64,000 bases of DNA, taken from assembly GCA_945889005.1 (NCBI GenBank), contig CAMDBI010000016.1, positions 24,203 to 88,202 on the forward strand, given 5' to 3'. The position numbers were made by a program, and so were the translations under genes. This DNA is from Bacteroides fragilis. Lineage in GTDB: Bacteria; Bacteroidota; Bacteroidia; Bacteroidales; DTGW01. The notes beneath the pieces were generated by a model. It had not been told where the DNA came from. It saw only the letters and a list, made by a program, of their open reading frames with translations, and ran no database searches. Positions 27,292 through 35,963 of this stretch are shown here, piece by piece (position 1 is the stretch's first letter; the number at the start of each line of letters is the position of its first letter).

Positions 27292-28146
27292 TTAAGATAT
27301 AATACATTTTAAGGCCTCTTTGACCGTCATTTTTTCTTTAATGTTTTTTGACTTTGCCAATTTATTACAGACTGAAATAATTCCATTATTAAGCGTATCT
27401 TGTCCGTTAAAAATCTCTGCACTCATACAGTTTACTGTGCAAGCCAGTATTCCTGCATCATTCAATAGGTCTAAACTTTTTATACCTGCATTGTTTTTGC
27501 CAATTCCTGCATCATTAAAGAACACCGCTTTTAAAGCATGTTTCTGTGCATAATGTCCGGCACTTAATCCTCCATGTGAACCACATACTACTATATCGCC
27601 AGCGTTTTTATCATTCAAAAAAGTGATGCTATCGGTTACGGTGATATTTACACCATCAATTTGACTTTGGCTTTGTTTTTTAAGATCAATCTTGCCAGGG
27701 GTTTCTTTCTCTTCATTAATAAATGAGACAGAATTTTTATTATCTTGTTTAGAAGAAGTAAGATTTATAATATTAAGTATTTTGTTAACTGCTTCTTTCA
27801 CAGTATCACCAATTTTTATTCCATGTTTTTCTGTCTGAAAAGTTGTATGGCTTATAATGCCACTATTCCAGGTGTCGAGAGCAATGCCAATCTCGGCACT
27901 GTAGTGGTCAACAGCACATGCTATGATATTCTCAGCTTCGTAATGTTTGAGTCCACTAATACCTGCTTGGTTTTTACCTATACCGGCATTGTTGAGAAAT
28001 ACAGCTTTAACATGACAGTTTTTTACCTTTCGGGCAAAAGTCCCATTGTCGCCGCAATGCGATGCACATACAAGAATTGGACTTGTATTGTTGAGCTGCA
28101 AATCGCCTAAACTATCTAGCAATATTACACCTTCAGGTAATTCCAT
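27292..28146 (-). CDS. Internally duplicated protein of unknown function, in the ior operon
   Basis: A 284-residue protein made of two copies of a roughly 110-residue domain joined by a polar linker (about 115-155). The halves align: VCASHCGDNG against VCGSHGGLSA, KAVFLNNAGIGKNQAGI against KAVFFNDAGIGKNNAGI, IACAVDHYSAEIG against LACTVNCMSAEIF, and DTWNSGIIS against DTLNNGIIS. The conserved SH, N/D-AGIGK and SAEI positions look like an active or binding site, but I know no function. No signal peptide or membrane segment, so cytoplasmic. It lies 16 bases after iorB in the same direction, implying a role around indolepyruvate or aromatic 2-oxoacid oxidation. Confidence 0.85.
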   Translation of the reverse strand: MELPEGVILLDSLGDLQLNNTSPILVCASHCGDNGTFARKVKNCHVKAVFLNNAGIGKNQAGISGLKHYEAENIIACAVDHYSAEIGIALDTWNSGIISHTTFQTEKHGIKIGDTVKEAVNKILNIINLTSSKQDNKNSVSFINEEKETPGKIDLKKQSQSQIDGVNITVTDSITFLNDKNAGDIVVCGSHGGLSAGHYAQKHALKAVFFNDAGIGKNNAGIKSLDLLNDAGILACTVNCMSAEIFNGQDTLNNGIISVCNKLAKSKNIKEKMTVKEALKCIIS

Positions 28147-28162
28147 AATTGTTATTGATGAA

Positions 28163-28771
28163 TTATATTAACAATTTAGCTTGAGCAATTTGTATTCCCT
28201 TTTTATATGCTAAAATATTTTCTTCAATAAATTTTTCAGGTACACTTTCTCTTACTAGTTGCATCATTTCATCATGCGAATAACCCCTATACTGAGCATA
28301 GATGGCAAGCATAACGATATTCATCATTTTGCTGATATCAAACTCCGAACTTTTGTTTTCATCAGGGTCTATAATATAAGTTTTCTTACCCGAATTCTTT
28401 ATTAACTCTGTTTTTGATTCGGGCATATCTTTTTCAAGCCTAGTATTTACGCTCGAAGTAGATAATTCGAAGGTGCTTGAAAAAACTATACCATCATCTT
28501 TAATGCAATGTAAATAACGGAGTGTTTCTATTTGTTCGAACGATAAAAGGTAATCAACGTCGCCTGCTTTGATAAATGGTGATAATATTGGCTTGTCTGA
28601 ATAACGGAAATGGCTTTCGACACCTCCTCCACGTTGACCTAAACCTATTACATCAGATATTTTTAGCTCGTAACCAAGTTTCATATAATATTTGCTTAGG
28701 AGTTGACTGAAAAGCAAAATTCCTTGTCCGCCAACACCAGCTATAACAATATTTTTTCCTGTATCCTGCAT
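28163..28771 (-). CDS. iorB: Indolepyruvate ferredoxin oxidoreductase, beta subunit
   Basis: A 202-residue gamma-type subunit. It begins KNIVIAGVGGQGILLFSQLL, then KISDVIGLGQRGGGVESHFR near 38-57, the hallmark of IorB. It lies 2 bases after iorA, and together they oxidise arylpyruvates from Trp, Phe and Tyr to aryl-acetyl-CoA with reduction of ferredoxin. Confidence 0.93.
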   Translation of the reverse strand: MQDTGKNIVIAGVGGQGILLFSQLLSKYYMKLGYELKISDVIGLGQRGGGVESHFRYSDKPILSPFIKAGDVDYLLSFEQIETLRYLHCIKDDGIVFSSTFELSTSSVNTRLEKDMPESKTELIKNSGKKTYIIDPDENKSSEFDISKMMNIVMLAIYAQYRGYSHDEMMQLVRESVPEKFIEENILAYKKGIQIAQAKLLI

Positions 28772-28773
28772 GT

Positions 28774-30579
28774 TTATGATTTTATGGCATTAAACTTACA
28801 TGTAGTAGGACATAATCCACAGCCTACACATAGATCTTCATTTATCACTATTTTAACCTTTCCGTCCTTTGTTTTTTTACTTTCAATGGCCAAACAACCG
28901 ATATTGATACATTTACGACATTGAGTACAAAGATCCTGATCAATATGGTGAATTGGGCCCTTTGGTAATTTAAATTTAGTTACACAAGGTTTTTTTACAA
29001 TAACTACCGAATTTGCATTTGCATTTACTGCATCGAGTATGGCTTTTTCAAGGTTTTCATATTCGTAAGCATCAACAGTAACTATATCTTTTACTCCAAT
29101 TGCTTCACAAATTTTGTCAATCTCAAGTTTGTTTTCGGGTTTGTAATTGAATCCAAAATCGCTTGATGCTATATGCTGTCCACCTGTCATAGCAAGGCAG
29201 CTATTGTCTACAATTATTGTGGTTGACTGGCTATCGTTGAATATCAAATTCATTAGGCCATTGATACCAGTAGCCCAAAAACCACCATCGCCAATCATTG
29301 CCACAAAATTTTCTTTATGATCGGTAGCCACATTATAACCATGAGCAAGTGCTATACTTGAACCCATACATTTTTGAAGCGAATACGATTCCATGTGAGG
29401 GAAGCAACCTATTAAACCACAGGTAACGTCGGCAGCAGCCTTAATTTTGTGTTTCTTTAGAATTTGCGATATAAATAGGTGAGAACAGCCAGCACAACTA
29501 ACAGGTAGTCTGAATGGAATGCCTCCCATAATACTTCTTTTAGGAGCATCGGGAACAAGTTTTTCCTCAATTACATCTGGAGTAAAACGCATCATTTCCG
29601 GAAATTTTGGGAATAGTTCTTTTCCTATAACCGATATGCCCAAATCCTTGATGTTTTTTTCCATAATATCATGACCATCTTCAATTACATAGAGTCGATC
29701 TACATGTTCGGCCAATTGCTGAATTAATTTTACTGGAAGCGGTATAACCATACCCACTTTTAAAATAGAAGCATCGGGTAAAACTTCTTTTGTATAATAG
29801 TAAGGAGTTCCTGCAGTAATAATTCCAATCTTTTTACCTTTCAGCTCTAGTCGGTTTATGTCGAAGTCATTGCTATCGTTAGCCAGACGCTTCATGTGTG
29901 CCGGAAAATCGCTAAAACATTTTGTTAGCTTTGGATGCTCAGAGCCTTTTGCATTCATCATCATGGTCGTCATGATAACCTTGCTGAAGCTTACCGGATA
30001 CTGATTTCTGCATGTTGCTTTGTATGTGTAACTTTCATCAACTGCTACAGCGCTACTTGTTTTGCATATAACAGAAGTTATTTTTAGTATAACCGGAGTG
30101 CTATATTCTTCGCTAATCTCGAATGCTTTAATCATTAAATCCTTAGCTTCCTGGCTGTCACTAGGTTCTAATACAGGAATATTAAACATATTGCCATAAT
30201 GTCGAACATCATTATAGTCATCGCCCGCAATACGACCAACATCATCGCCAACAACCAATACCAGCCCTCCGTTTATTTGGCTTCCGGCGGCTCCGCCTAA
30301 TGCATCGGCTGCTACGTGTAAACCTACGGTTTTCATTACTGCAAAGCTACGGTAACCTGCAAATGAAGAGCCAATGGCTACTTCTAAACCAACTTTCTCA
30401 TTAGTTGACCATTCGCAATAAATATCTGGGTATCTATGTTGGGTGTATTCCATTACCTCTGTTGAAGGGGTACCTGGGAAACCTGAAGCAACTTTTGCAC
30501 CAGCCTCAAATGCTCCTCTGGCAACTGCTTCGTTGCCATTCATCATTTTCTTTCTAATTATCTTATTTTCTGTACTCAT
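28774..30579 (-). CDS. iorA: Indolepyruvate ferredoxin oxidoreductase, alpha subunit
   Basis: A 601-residue fused alpha/beta subunit with terminal clusters. The pyrimidine half begins KKMMNGNEAVARGAFEAGAKVASGFPGTPSTE. The TPP half lies near 360-480: CAGCSHLF, MIGDGGFWATG, and VDNSCLAMTGGQ. Two [4Fe-4S] motifs end the protein, DLCTQCRKCINIGC near 545 and DLCVGCGLCPTTC near 580; the first is irregular (CxxCxxCxxxxC), as in other IorA proteins. A GAGGAG-like ribosome site and a strong promoter (30638-30669) precede it; it leads a three-gene operon. Confidence 0.94.
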   Translation of the reverse strand: MSTENKIIRKKMMNGNEAVARGAFEAGAKVASGFPGTPSTEVMEYTQHRYPDIYCEWSTNEKVGLEVAIGSSFAGYRSFAVMKTVGLHVAADALGGAAGSQINGGLVLVVGDDVGRIAGDDYNDVRHYGNMFNIPVLEPSDSQEAKDLMIKAFEISEEYSTPVILKITSVICKTSSAVAVDESYTYKATCRNQYPVSFSKVIMTTMMMNAKGSEHPKLTKCFSDFPAHMKRLANDSNDFDINRLELKGKKIGIITAGTPYYYTKEVLPDASILKVGMVIPLPVKLIQQLAEHVDRLYVIEDGHDIMEKNIKDLGISVIGKELFPKFPEMMRFTPDVIEEKLVPDAPKRSIMGGIPFRLPVSCAGCSHLFISQILKKHKIKAAADVTCGLIGCFPHMESYSLQKCMGSSIALAHGYNVATDHKENFVAMIGDGGFWATGINGLMNLIFNDSQSTTIIVDNSCLAMTGGQHIASSDFGFNYKPENKLEIDKICEAIGVKDIVTVDAYEYENLEKAILDAVNANANSVVIVKKPCVTKFKLPKGPIHHIDQDLCTQCRKCINIGCLAIESKKTKDGKVKIVINEDLCVGCGLCPTTCKFNAIKS

Positions 30580-30637
30580 ACTAAAAAGGACTCCTCATTA
30601 TTGTAGTATAATCTTTGCGCTTTCCTGAAAAATTTGG

Positions 30638-30669
30638 CAAAAATAAGTTAATAAATATTGCCAACCAAA
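30638..30669 (-). promoter_or_regulatory. Promoter of the iorA-iorB operon
   Basis: On the minus strand TTTG (30666-30669), 20 bases, TATTTTTG (30638-30645): a full match to the Bacteroidota consensus. The transcript would begin about 50 bases before the iorA ATG, and a purine-rich GAGGAG site lies in that leader. Confidence 0.6.
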
Positions 30670-30924
30670 TTTAAATTACTCGCCAACTAGTCTACGATAA
30701 TATTTAACGCTATCTCCATTTATAAAGGCAATACTTCTCAAAGCCAAGATAATTGTACGGCGTGAAGAGTTTAAACACATTTTTTTCAATTGCTTGTATA
30801 AGTCGTTTTTTTATCAACCTCAGAATTTAAAATGCACAAAATACTTTATGTTTTTTACGCAAAGCTTTTCTTTTGATTTGGGCTTGTTCAAAAAAGTCTT
30901 TTGGGATAATAGAAACAAAATAAA
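30670..30924. other. Gene-free stretch, nothing recognised
   Basis: With the iorA leader and promoter this forms a gap of about 345 bases between iorA and the response regulator. The sequence is AT-rich, with no convincing open frame, hairpin or repeat. Confidence 0.4.
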
Positions 30925-31323
30925 TTACATCTGTTTATTAAAAACATCCTGAATGGTTTCAAAAAGAAGTTTTTTATTAACTGGTTTGGTGAGGTAGTAG
31001 TTGCAGCCAGCGGAAAGGCATTTTTCTTTATCTTCTGTTAAGGCATGTGCGGTATTGGCAATAACTGTCAAATTGGGCAAAAACTCTTTAATTTTTTTTG
31101 TTGCCTGGTATCCATCAAGTTCGGGTAAACGCATATCCATAAGTACAACATCAAATGTATTTTCTTTTCGGCAAAATCTCACAGCTTCAAGACCTGTTGT
31201 TGCATGTGTAATTTTAATCATATTTTCAGATAGCAATTCTTTAATTAATTCAAAATTAAGTATATCGTCCTCGACGATTAATACATGTTTTGAAGACCAA
31301 TCATATATTTTTTTTTCTTCCAC
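30925..31323 (-). CDS. Single-domain response regulator
   Basis: A 132-residue CheY-like receiver domain without an output domain. HVLIVEDDILNFELIKELL carries the acidic pocket near residue 18, LMDMRLPELDG the phospho-accepting Asp near 61, IANTAHAL the Thr-Ala switch near 88, and YLTKPVN the conserved Lys. The start codon is GTG (GTGGAAGAAAAA). Stand-alone receivers of this kind resemble those detached from hybrid histidine kinases; no kinase with a HisKA domain is in the window, though two ATPase-only proteins lie in the neighbouring hydrogenase locus. Confidence 0.88.
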   Translation of the reverse strand: MEEKKIYDWSSKHVLIVEDDILNFELIKELLSENMIKITHATTGLEAVRFCRKENTFDVVLMDMRLPELDGYQATKKIKEFLPNLTVIANTAHALTEDKEKCLSAGCNYYLTKPVNKKLLFETIQDVFNKQM

Positions 31324-31471
31324 GTTTTTATATACTTAATATTTGAAAAAAAGTTTTTCAAGGAGTTAAATTATATCAAAAATAAATAGTAACCTAATTT
31401 TTTTAATGAGGATAATTATTTAGAACTATTCTATATTCAATGCCATATTTTTAAGTGAAATGCATTCGGCA

Positions 31472-31479
31472 TATATTTG
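31472..31479 (+). promoter_or_regulatory. -7 box upstream of the hydrogenase locus
   Basis: TATATTTG fits TAnnTTTG 36 bases before the first DRTGG gene; 19 bases further up only TTTT stands in for the -33 box. Confidence 0.4.
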
Positions 31480-31515
31480 TAATTCAAATTAATCGTTTAT
31501 TAATTCTATTAAAGC

Positions 31516-31860
31516 ATGACCATTGGTAAAATTGCGGAATTGTTAGGTGCAAACGTTATTTGTGGCGAAAAGTGGCTTGAAAAAGATATTGAATATGCCT
31601 TTGCATCGGATCTCATGAGCGATGTACTGACTATCAATACCAATAAACTTTTGCTCATAACTGGGCTCGTTAATATTCAAACCATTCGAACAGCCGAAAT
31701 GTCGTTTGCTCCGGCTATTTTATTTGTGAGAAACAAAAAAACTACAAATGAAATGCAAAAATTGGCAAATGAAAATGAAATGGTTCTTCTAGAGTTTCAA
31801 GGCTCAATGTTCAGAGCATCGGGAATATTATTCAATTCAGGTATAAAACCGGTATACTAA
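31516..31860 (+). CDS. DRTGG-domain protein, first copy
   Basis: A 114-residue protein resembling the DRTGG domain (a small ligand-binding fold also found in HPr kinase and phosphotransacetylase regulators): it starts TIGKIAELLGANVICGE, with a FASDLMSDVLTIN segment near 29-42 and FRASGILFNSG at the end. The gene 33802-34137 encodes a second copy. In the [FeFe] hydrogenase loci of anaerobes these small proteins accompany ATPase and PHP genes; their ligand is unknown to me. It starts the locus, 11 bases before the ATPase gene. Confidence 0.75.
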   Translation: MTIGKIAELLGANVICGEKWLEKDIEYAFASDLMSDVLTINTNKLLLITGLVNIQTIRTAEMSFAPAILFVRNKKTTNEMQKLANENEMVLLEFQGSMFRASGILFNSGIKPVY

Positions 31861-31871
31861 AACTTTGAAAC

Positions 31872-32288
31872 ATGCACTTTGAATATAAGATAGAAGGAGG
31901 GAATTTTACAAATGCAGGTTTTGCTTCGAGTGAAATAAAAAAAGTACTTAAACAGTTAAATATCGATTTTAATATTTTGAAAAAGATCGTTATTGCAATG
32001 TATGAGGCAGAGGTAAATATTGTAGCCCATGCATACAGAGGTATTGTTAAAGTCGATATTGATCCCTACGATATTAAAGTGAGGTTTGAAGACGAAGGGC
32101 CAGGTATACCCGACATTAAACAAGCCATGCAAGAAGGGTTTTCGACTGCCAGCAACGAAGTTCGACAAATGGGCTTTGGAGCCGGAATGGGGCTTTCAAA
32201 TATAAATAAAAATACCGATTCGCTTTATATTACCAGCGAAGTGGGAAAAGGTACTGTAGTAGAATTTTTAAAAAAACTGAGAGTTTAA
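31872..32288 (+). CDS. Anti-sigma-factor-like ATPase (HATPase_c)
   Basis: A 138-residue GHKL ATPase similar to the RsbW/SpoIIAB serine kinases. The N-box reads MYEAEVNIVAHAYRG near 43-57, the G1 box VRFEDEGPGIPDI near 73-85, and the G2 box MGFGAGMGLSNI near 108-119. It has no histidine phosphoacceptor domain. It probably binds ATP and may phosphorylate or bind a partner; no anti-anti-sigma gene is adjacent. Its place between DRTGG and the divergent hydrogenase suggests a part in a signalling module. Confidence 0.82.
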   Translation: MHFEYKIEGGNFTNAGFASSEIKKVLKQLNIDFNILKKIVIAMYEAEVNIVAHAYRGIVKVDIDPYDIKVRFEDEGPGIPDIKQAMQEGFSTASNEVRQMGFGAGMGLSNINKNTDSLYITSEVGKGTVVEFLKKLRV

Positions 32289-32365
32289 TTACTAATTACA
32301 AATGACTAATTACTAATAAAATAAAACAATGCTTTAATATTAGATACTTTAGACAACAAGATCCA

Positions 32366-32427
32366 CAGTTCACGGTCCACGGTCCACAGTCCACGATCAA
32401 CGGTCCACGGTCTACGATAAACGATTA
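32366..32427. repeat. GGTCCAC word tract
   Basis: The spacer before the divergent hydrogenase contains at least seven degenerate copies of a (T/G)TCCAC(G/A)G word, such as CACGGTCCACGGTCCACAG, then CAACGGTCCACGGTCTACG. The preceding 50 bases hold a second word, AATTACTAATTAC. No open frame. Confidence 0.6.
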
Positions 32428-32429
32428 TT

Positions 32430-33815
32430 ATGGAAGACAAACATTTTCATCATGCACTTAAATTTATGGAAGAAACCTGCTATGGTTGCTCCCATTGCAT
32501 GCGTGTTTGTCCGACCGAAGCTATTCGTATTTGCAATGGTAAAGCAACTTTGCTCGAAAACCGTTGTATCGACTGTGGCGAATGCTATCGAGTTTGTCCA
32601 GTTTCGGCTATTTATGTCGAACAAGACGATTTTAACAAAATATTTAATTTTAAACACCGCGTAGCTATTGTTCCAAGTGTATTGGTGGGGCAATTTAAAA
32701 GCGCTATTGCTACCGAAGATATATATGCCACGCTTATAGATATCGGATTTACTCATATATACGAGATCGACAATAGTGTAGAAATTGTAATCGATCAGTT
32801 TCACGAATACATGAAATTGAAGCCCGAGCCTCGTCCGCTTATATCTTGTTTTTGCCCTGCAATTGTACGTCTTATACAAGTTCGATTTCCATCTCTTACC
32901 GAGAACATTATTCCTATTAAGCCCCCTATCGACATTGCCTCTCATTACTATAAAAAACAACTTATCGACAAAGGTGCAGCCCCCGAAGATATTGGTCTTT
33001 TTTACCTTACACCTTGTGCCGCTAAGATTGCAGCCGTCAAAAGCCCTGTTGGAGAAGATGTGTCTGTAATTGATGGAGTTATCAATATGGATTTAATATA
33101 CAATCGCATATTGCGACACATCAATACTCATAAAGAATCGGCACAAAGGTTTATTGAACGCGACCATGTTTCGTCAAATGGTGTTCAATGGAGTTTGACA
33201 AAAGGCGAAGCAAACAATATGCCTGGTCGTTGCATGGCAATTGACGGTATGCACAATGCTATCGAATTTCTTGAAAAAATTGAGAACGATGAAATTACAG
33301 GAATAGATTTTCTCGAAATCCGTGCTTGCGACGAAAGCTGTGCCGGAGGTATTTTACTATCTGCCAATCGTTTTACAACAGTCGAACGTATTCGAAAAAG
33401 AGCGCAAAACTATCATACCGACGAGATCAAACAAGCCAAACATAAGGGTATTAACGATTATATTGAATATCTTAAACAGCATATTTTTGTCGAAAAAATT
33501 AGACCTCGACCTATAATGAAACTCGACGAGGATACTCAGAAAGCCCTCGAAAAGGTTCAGAAGGTAAGAAAGCTTATGTGCTTTTTACCCGGGTTCGACT
33601 GCACAGCGTGTGGCTCTCCATCGTGTCAGGCACTTGCACAGGATATAGTTCAAGGCAATGCTCAGTTGACCCATTGTGTTTTTATGCAAAAGAAAATGGA
33701 ACGCAATGGCAAATTGAGCAACGATACTGCATACAACATTATTGAAAAAGTTTGGGGCAAAAATCGCCTCGAAAAAAACTGCAACAAAAAAGGAGCTGAA
33801 AATGAAAGTTTATGA
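32430..33815 (+). CDS. Divergent [FeFe] hydrogenase-like protein, probably sensory/regulatory
   Basis: A 461-residue protein. Residues 17-57 hold two [4Fe-4S] motifs (CYGCSHCMRVCP and CIDCGECYRVCP). Residues 75-370 resemble the H-cluster domain, but the three motifs differ from catalytic enzymes: L1 reads ISCFCPA rather than TSCCPxW, L2 reads TPCAAKIAAV rather than MPCxxKxxE, L3 reads EIRACDESCAGG rather than ExMACxGGCxxGGG. The four cluster cysteines look kept, while the proton-relay Cys of L1 is Phe. The end carries CFLPGFDCTACGSPSC, a further Fe-S motif (PF04060-like). There is no PAS domain. Such proteins are thought to sense H2 or redox state. Catalysis is not excluded. Confidence 0.82.
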   Translation: MEDKHFHHALKFMEETCYGCSHCMRVCPTEAIRICNGKATLLENRCIDCGECYRVCPVSAIYVEQDDFNKIFNFKHRVAIVPSVLVGQFKSAIATEDIYATLIDIGFTHIYEIDNSVEIVIDQFHEYMKLKPEPRPLISCFCPAIVRLIQVRFPSLTENIIPIKPPIDIASHYYKKQLIDKGAAPEDIGLFYLTPCAAKIAAVKSPVGEDVSVIDGVINMDLIYNRILRHINTHKESAQRFIERDHVSSNGVQWSLTKGEANNMPGRCMAIDGMHNAIEFLEKIENDEITGIDFLEIRACDESCAGGILLSANRFTTVERIRKRAQNYHTDEIKQAKHKGINDYIEYLKQHIFVEKIRPRPIMKLDEDTQKALEKVQKVRKLMCFLPGFDCTACGSPSCQALAQDIVQGNAQLTHCVFMQKKMERNGKLSNDTAYNIIEKVWGKNRLEKNCNKKGAENESL

Positions 33816-34137
33816 AATAGCCGAAACAATTGGTCTTCAACTTGTTTCAGGAAATGGAGGGGTCAATAATACTGTTCGAGACGGATATGTGTCTGATCTA
33901 CTAAGCGATGTTATGGGCAATGCCCAACAAGGAGATATTTGGGTGACACTTCAAACTCACAAAAATATTGTAGCCGTAGCTTCACTTAAAGAACTTGCTG
34001 CAATTGTTATTATTGGCGGAAACAAACCCAATCCCGATGCTATAGAGCAAAGCAACAACGAAAATATACCTATGTTTATTACTTCAAAATCGAATTTTGA
34101 AATTTCCGGATTGCTTTTTCAAGCGCTCAGAAAATGA
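33802..34137 (+). CDS. DRTGG-domain protein, second copy
   Basis: A 111-residue paralogue of the protein at 31516: VYEIAETIGLQLVSGNGG at the start, YVSDLLSDVMGNA near 32-44 matching ASDLMSDVLTIN, and FEISGLLFQAL at the end. I use the ATG at 33802, which has an AGGAG ribosome site 8 bases upstream inside the previous gene and overlaps it by 14 bases. Its stop overlaps the next ATG (ATGA). Confidence 0.8.
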   Translation: MKVYEIAETIGLQLVSGNGGVNNTVRDGYVSDLLSDVMGNAQQGDIWVTLQTHKNIVAVASLKELAAIVIIGGNKPNPDAIEQSNNENIPMFITSKSNFEISGLLFQALRK

Positions 34138-34874
34138 AGTTTTATAAAGGAGATATACATATTCACTCTGTACTCTCACCCTGTGCTGAATTAGAAATGA
34201 GTCCTTCTAATATTATTTTGACTGCTAAAGAAAAAGGGCTCGATTTTATTGCAGTTACCGACCACAACTGTACCAAACAAACACAAGTAACTTGCGAAAT
34301 TGGTCTTAAACATGGAATTTTTGTGCTTCGTGGAGTCGAAGTAACATCTAAAGAAGAAGTTCACTGTCTTTGCTTTTTTGAGAATCAAGAAACAACTAAT
34401 ATGTTTCAAGTATATATTGAAGAGCATCAACAAAAAATTCCATATAATCCAAAATTGTTGGGCTATCAAGTTTGTGTCGACGAATCGGAAAACATTATTG
34501 AAGAAATTGACTATTATTTAGGAATGGCATTAAATGTCGGAATTGACGAATTAAGTAAAACTGTTCATGCCTTGAATGGAATCTTTATCCCGGCACACAT
34601 CAATCGTAGCCGTTATTCATTGAAATCGCAATTGGGTTTTGTCCCCCCCGATATCGATGCCGATGCTTTTGAAATTTTTAACCGGAGCAATTTAGGCGAT
34701 TTTATAAAAGAAAATACATATTTGTCGGGTCGTTCATTTATTAAAAATTCCGACTCGCACCAATTGCAACAGATTGGCAATAGTTTTTCATCATATTACA
34801 TCGAGGAGCCTTCGTTTCAAGAGTTTCGAATGGCACTTGCCCGAAAAAATCAAAGATTTGTCGAAATTCAATGA
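34134..34874 (+). CDS. PHP-domain phosphoesterase
   Basis: A 246-residue metal-dependent phosphoesterase of the PHP family. GDIHIHSVLSPCAE near residues 6-19 gives the HxH motif, VTDHN near 41-45 the second metal site, VEVTSKEEVHCL near 62-73 the Glu and His, PAHINRSRYS near 153-162 and NSDSHQLQQIG near 202-212 the last His. All metal ligands are visible, so it should be active; the phosphoester substrate is unknown. It overlaps its neighbours on both sides by 4 bases, so its translation is coupled to theirs. Confidence 0.85.
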   Translation: MKFYKGDIHIHSVLSPCAELEMSPSNIILTAKEKGLDFIAVTDHNCTKQTQVTCEIGLKHGIFVLRGVEVTSKEEVHCLCFFENQETTNMFQVYIEEHQQKIPYNPKLLGYQVCVDESENIIEEIDYYLGMALNVGIDELSKTVHALNGIFIPAHINRSRYSLKSQLGFVPPDIDADAFEIFNRSNLGDFIKENTYLSGRSFIKNSDSHQLQQIGNSFSSYYIEEPSFQEFRMALARKNQRFVEIQ

Positions 34875-35419
34875 AAGAACTATCATTACATATTATGGAC
34901 ATTGCACAAAATTCAATTCGTGCAGAAGCAACATTTATCGAAATTTCGATCGAAGAAAATCTTGTTTTAAATATATTATTTATCTGTATAAAGGATAATG
35001 GCAAAGGAATGGATAGCGATACCCTTGCCCGATCTATCGATCCGTTTTATACATCAAGAAATACCCGTAAAGTGGGTCTTGGGCTTTCGTTGCTCAAACA
35101 AAATGCAGAGATGGCTGGAGGCTCGTTTACTATTGAATCATTAGAAAAGATTGGAACTACTGTAAAGGCTAACTTTCAACTAAACCATATCGATAGAGCC
35201 GAAATGGGAGACCTGCCCGGAGTTATTACCCTGCTTGTCGGCGCAAATCCAAATTTGGAATTTGTTTATACACACAATGTTAACCATCAAATTTATATTT
35301 TTGATACTAGAGAAATAAAAGAAGCACTCGACAATTTGCCCTTAAACCTGCCAGAAGTGCTTGCCAATCTAAAAGAGATGATTACAGAAAATTTAAAAGA
35401 CATCCAAGCTTCAACCTAA
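34871..35419 (+). CDS. GHKL ATPase domain protein (histidine-kinase-like)
   Basis: A 182-residue protein with an ATP-binding domain of the histidine-kinase type. It starts LSLHIMDIAQNSIRAEA (N-box), then ICIKDNGKGMD near 41-51 (G1), FYTSRNTRKVGLGLSLLKQNAEMAGG near 61-86 (G2), and FTIESLEKIGTTV. There is no dimerisation or phosphoacceptor domain. The last 70 residues are a separate, unassigned segment. With the response regulator 3.5 kb away it could be part of a split phosphorelay, but no direct link is seen. Confidence 0.8.
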   Translation: MKELSLHIMDIAQNSIRAEATFIEISIEENLVLNILFICIKDNGKGMDSDTLARSIDPFYTSRNTRKVGLGLSLLKQNAEMAGGSFTIESLEKIGTTVKANFQLNHIDRAEMGDLPGVITLLVGANPNLEFVYTHNVNHQIYIFDTREIKEALDNLPLNLPEVLANLKEMITENLKDIQAST

Positions 35420-35553
35420 AAAACCTTAATTAGATTTAGTCTACTGATAAATAAAGTATAAATTTTTATAATCGAAATTTGATTCTTAAATTTAATGAAC
35501 AATTGAAAAAAACTTTGCTTATTTGCAAAAAATTAACATAAAGGAGAACTCAC

Positions 35554-35943
35554 ATGACAAAAGTTAAATCTCTTGACGACCTTCGAATGATGAAAGATCA
35601 GCTCAAATCGCGATTAGATCTTCGAGAAAAAAGCAGTAATGCCGATAGACTGGTTCAAATAAAAGTTGCGATGGCAACCTGCGGAATAGCATCAGGTGCA
35701 AAAAAAATAATGGACTTTTTTATAGAAGAGCTCAATAAACGAAACATCGATGCCATTGTTACACAAACTGGCTGCATGGGATATTGCTATGCCGAACCAA
35801 CGGTCGAAATACTATTGCCTGGTAAAGAACCAGTTGTATATGGCCATGTTAGTATTGAAAAAGCCGACGAAATCATTGAGAAATATATTAAAAATGGTGA
35901 ATTGATAGACGGTATCATTCCTATTACTTACAAAACAATATAA
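35554..35943 (+). CDS. Thioredoxin-like [2Fe-2S] ferredoxin, HndB-like
   Basis: A 129-residue thioredoxin-like ferredoxin. The cluster is probably held by the Cys of MATCGIASGAKK near 44-47 and by TGCMGYCYAEP near 75-85. It resembles HndB of the NAD(P)-reducing hydrogenase of Desulfovibrio. An AGGAG ribosome site lies 10 bases before the ATG. It begins the catalytic part of the locus, 20 bases upstream of the NuoF-like gene. Confidence 0.85.
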   Translation: MTKVKSLDDLRMMKDQLKSRLDLREKSSNADRLVQIKVAMATCGIASGAKKIMDFFIEELNKRNIDAIVTQTGCMGYCYAEPTVEILLPGKEPVVYGHVSIEKADEIIEKYIKNGELIDGIIPITYKTI

Positions 35944-35963
35944 TTTACCGGGAGGATAAAAAT

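Noticed and set aside
32366..32427. Possible CRISPR-like array in the GGTCCAC tract
   Set aside because: Units of 7 bp without spacers, strongly degenerate; no cas genes in the window.
33742..33801. Longer N-terminus for the second DRTGG protein
   Set aside because: The extra residues are a shifted reading of the upstream gene and are low-complexity; the ATG at 33802 has a good ribosome site.
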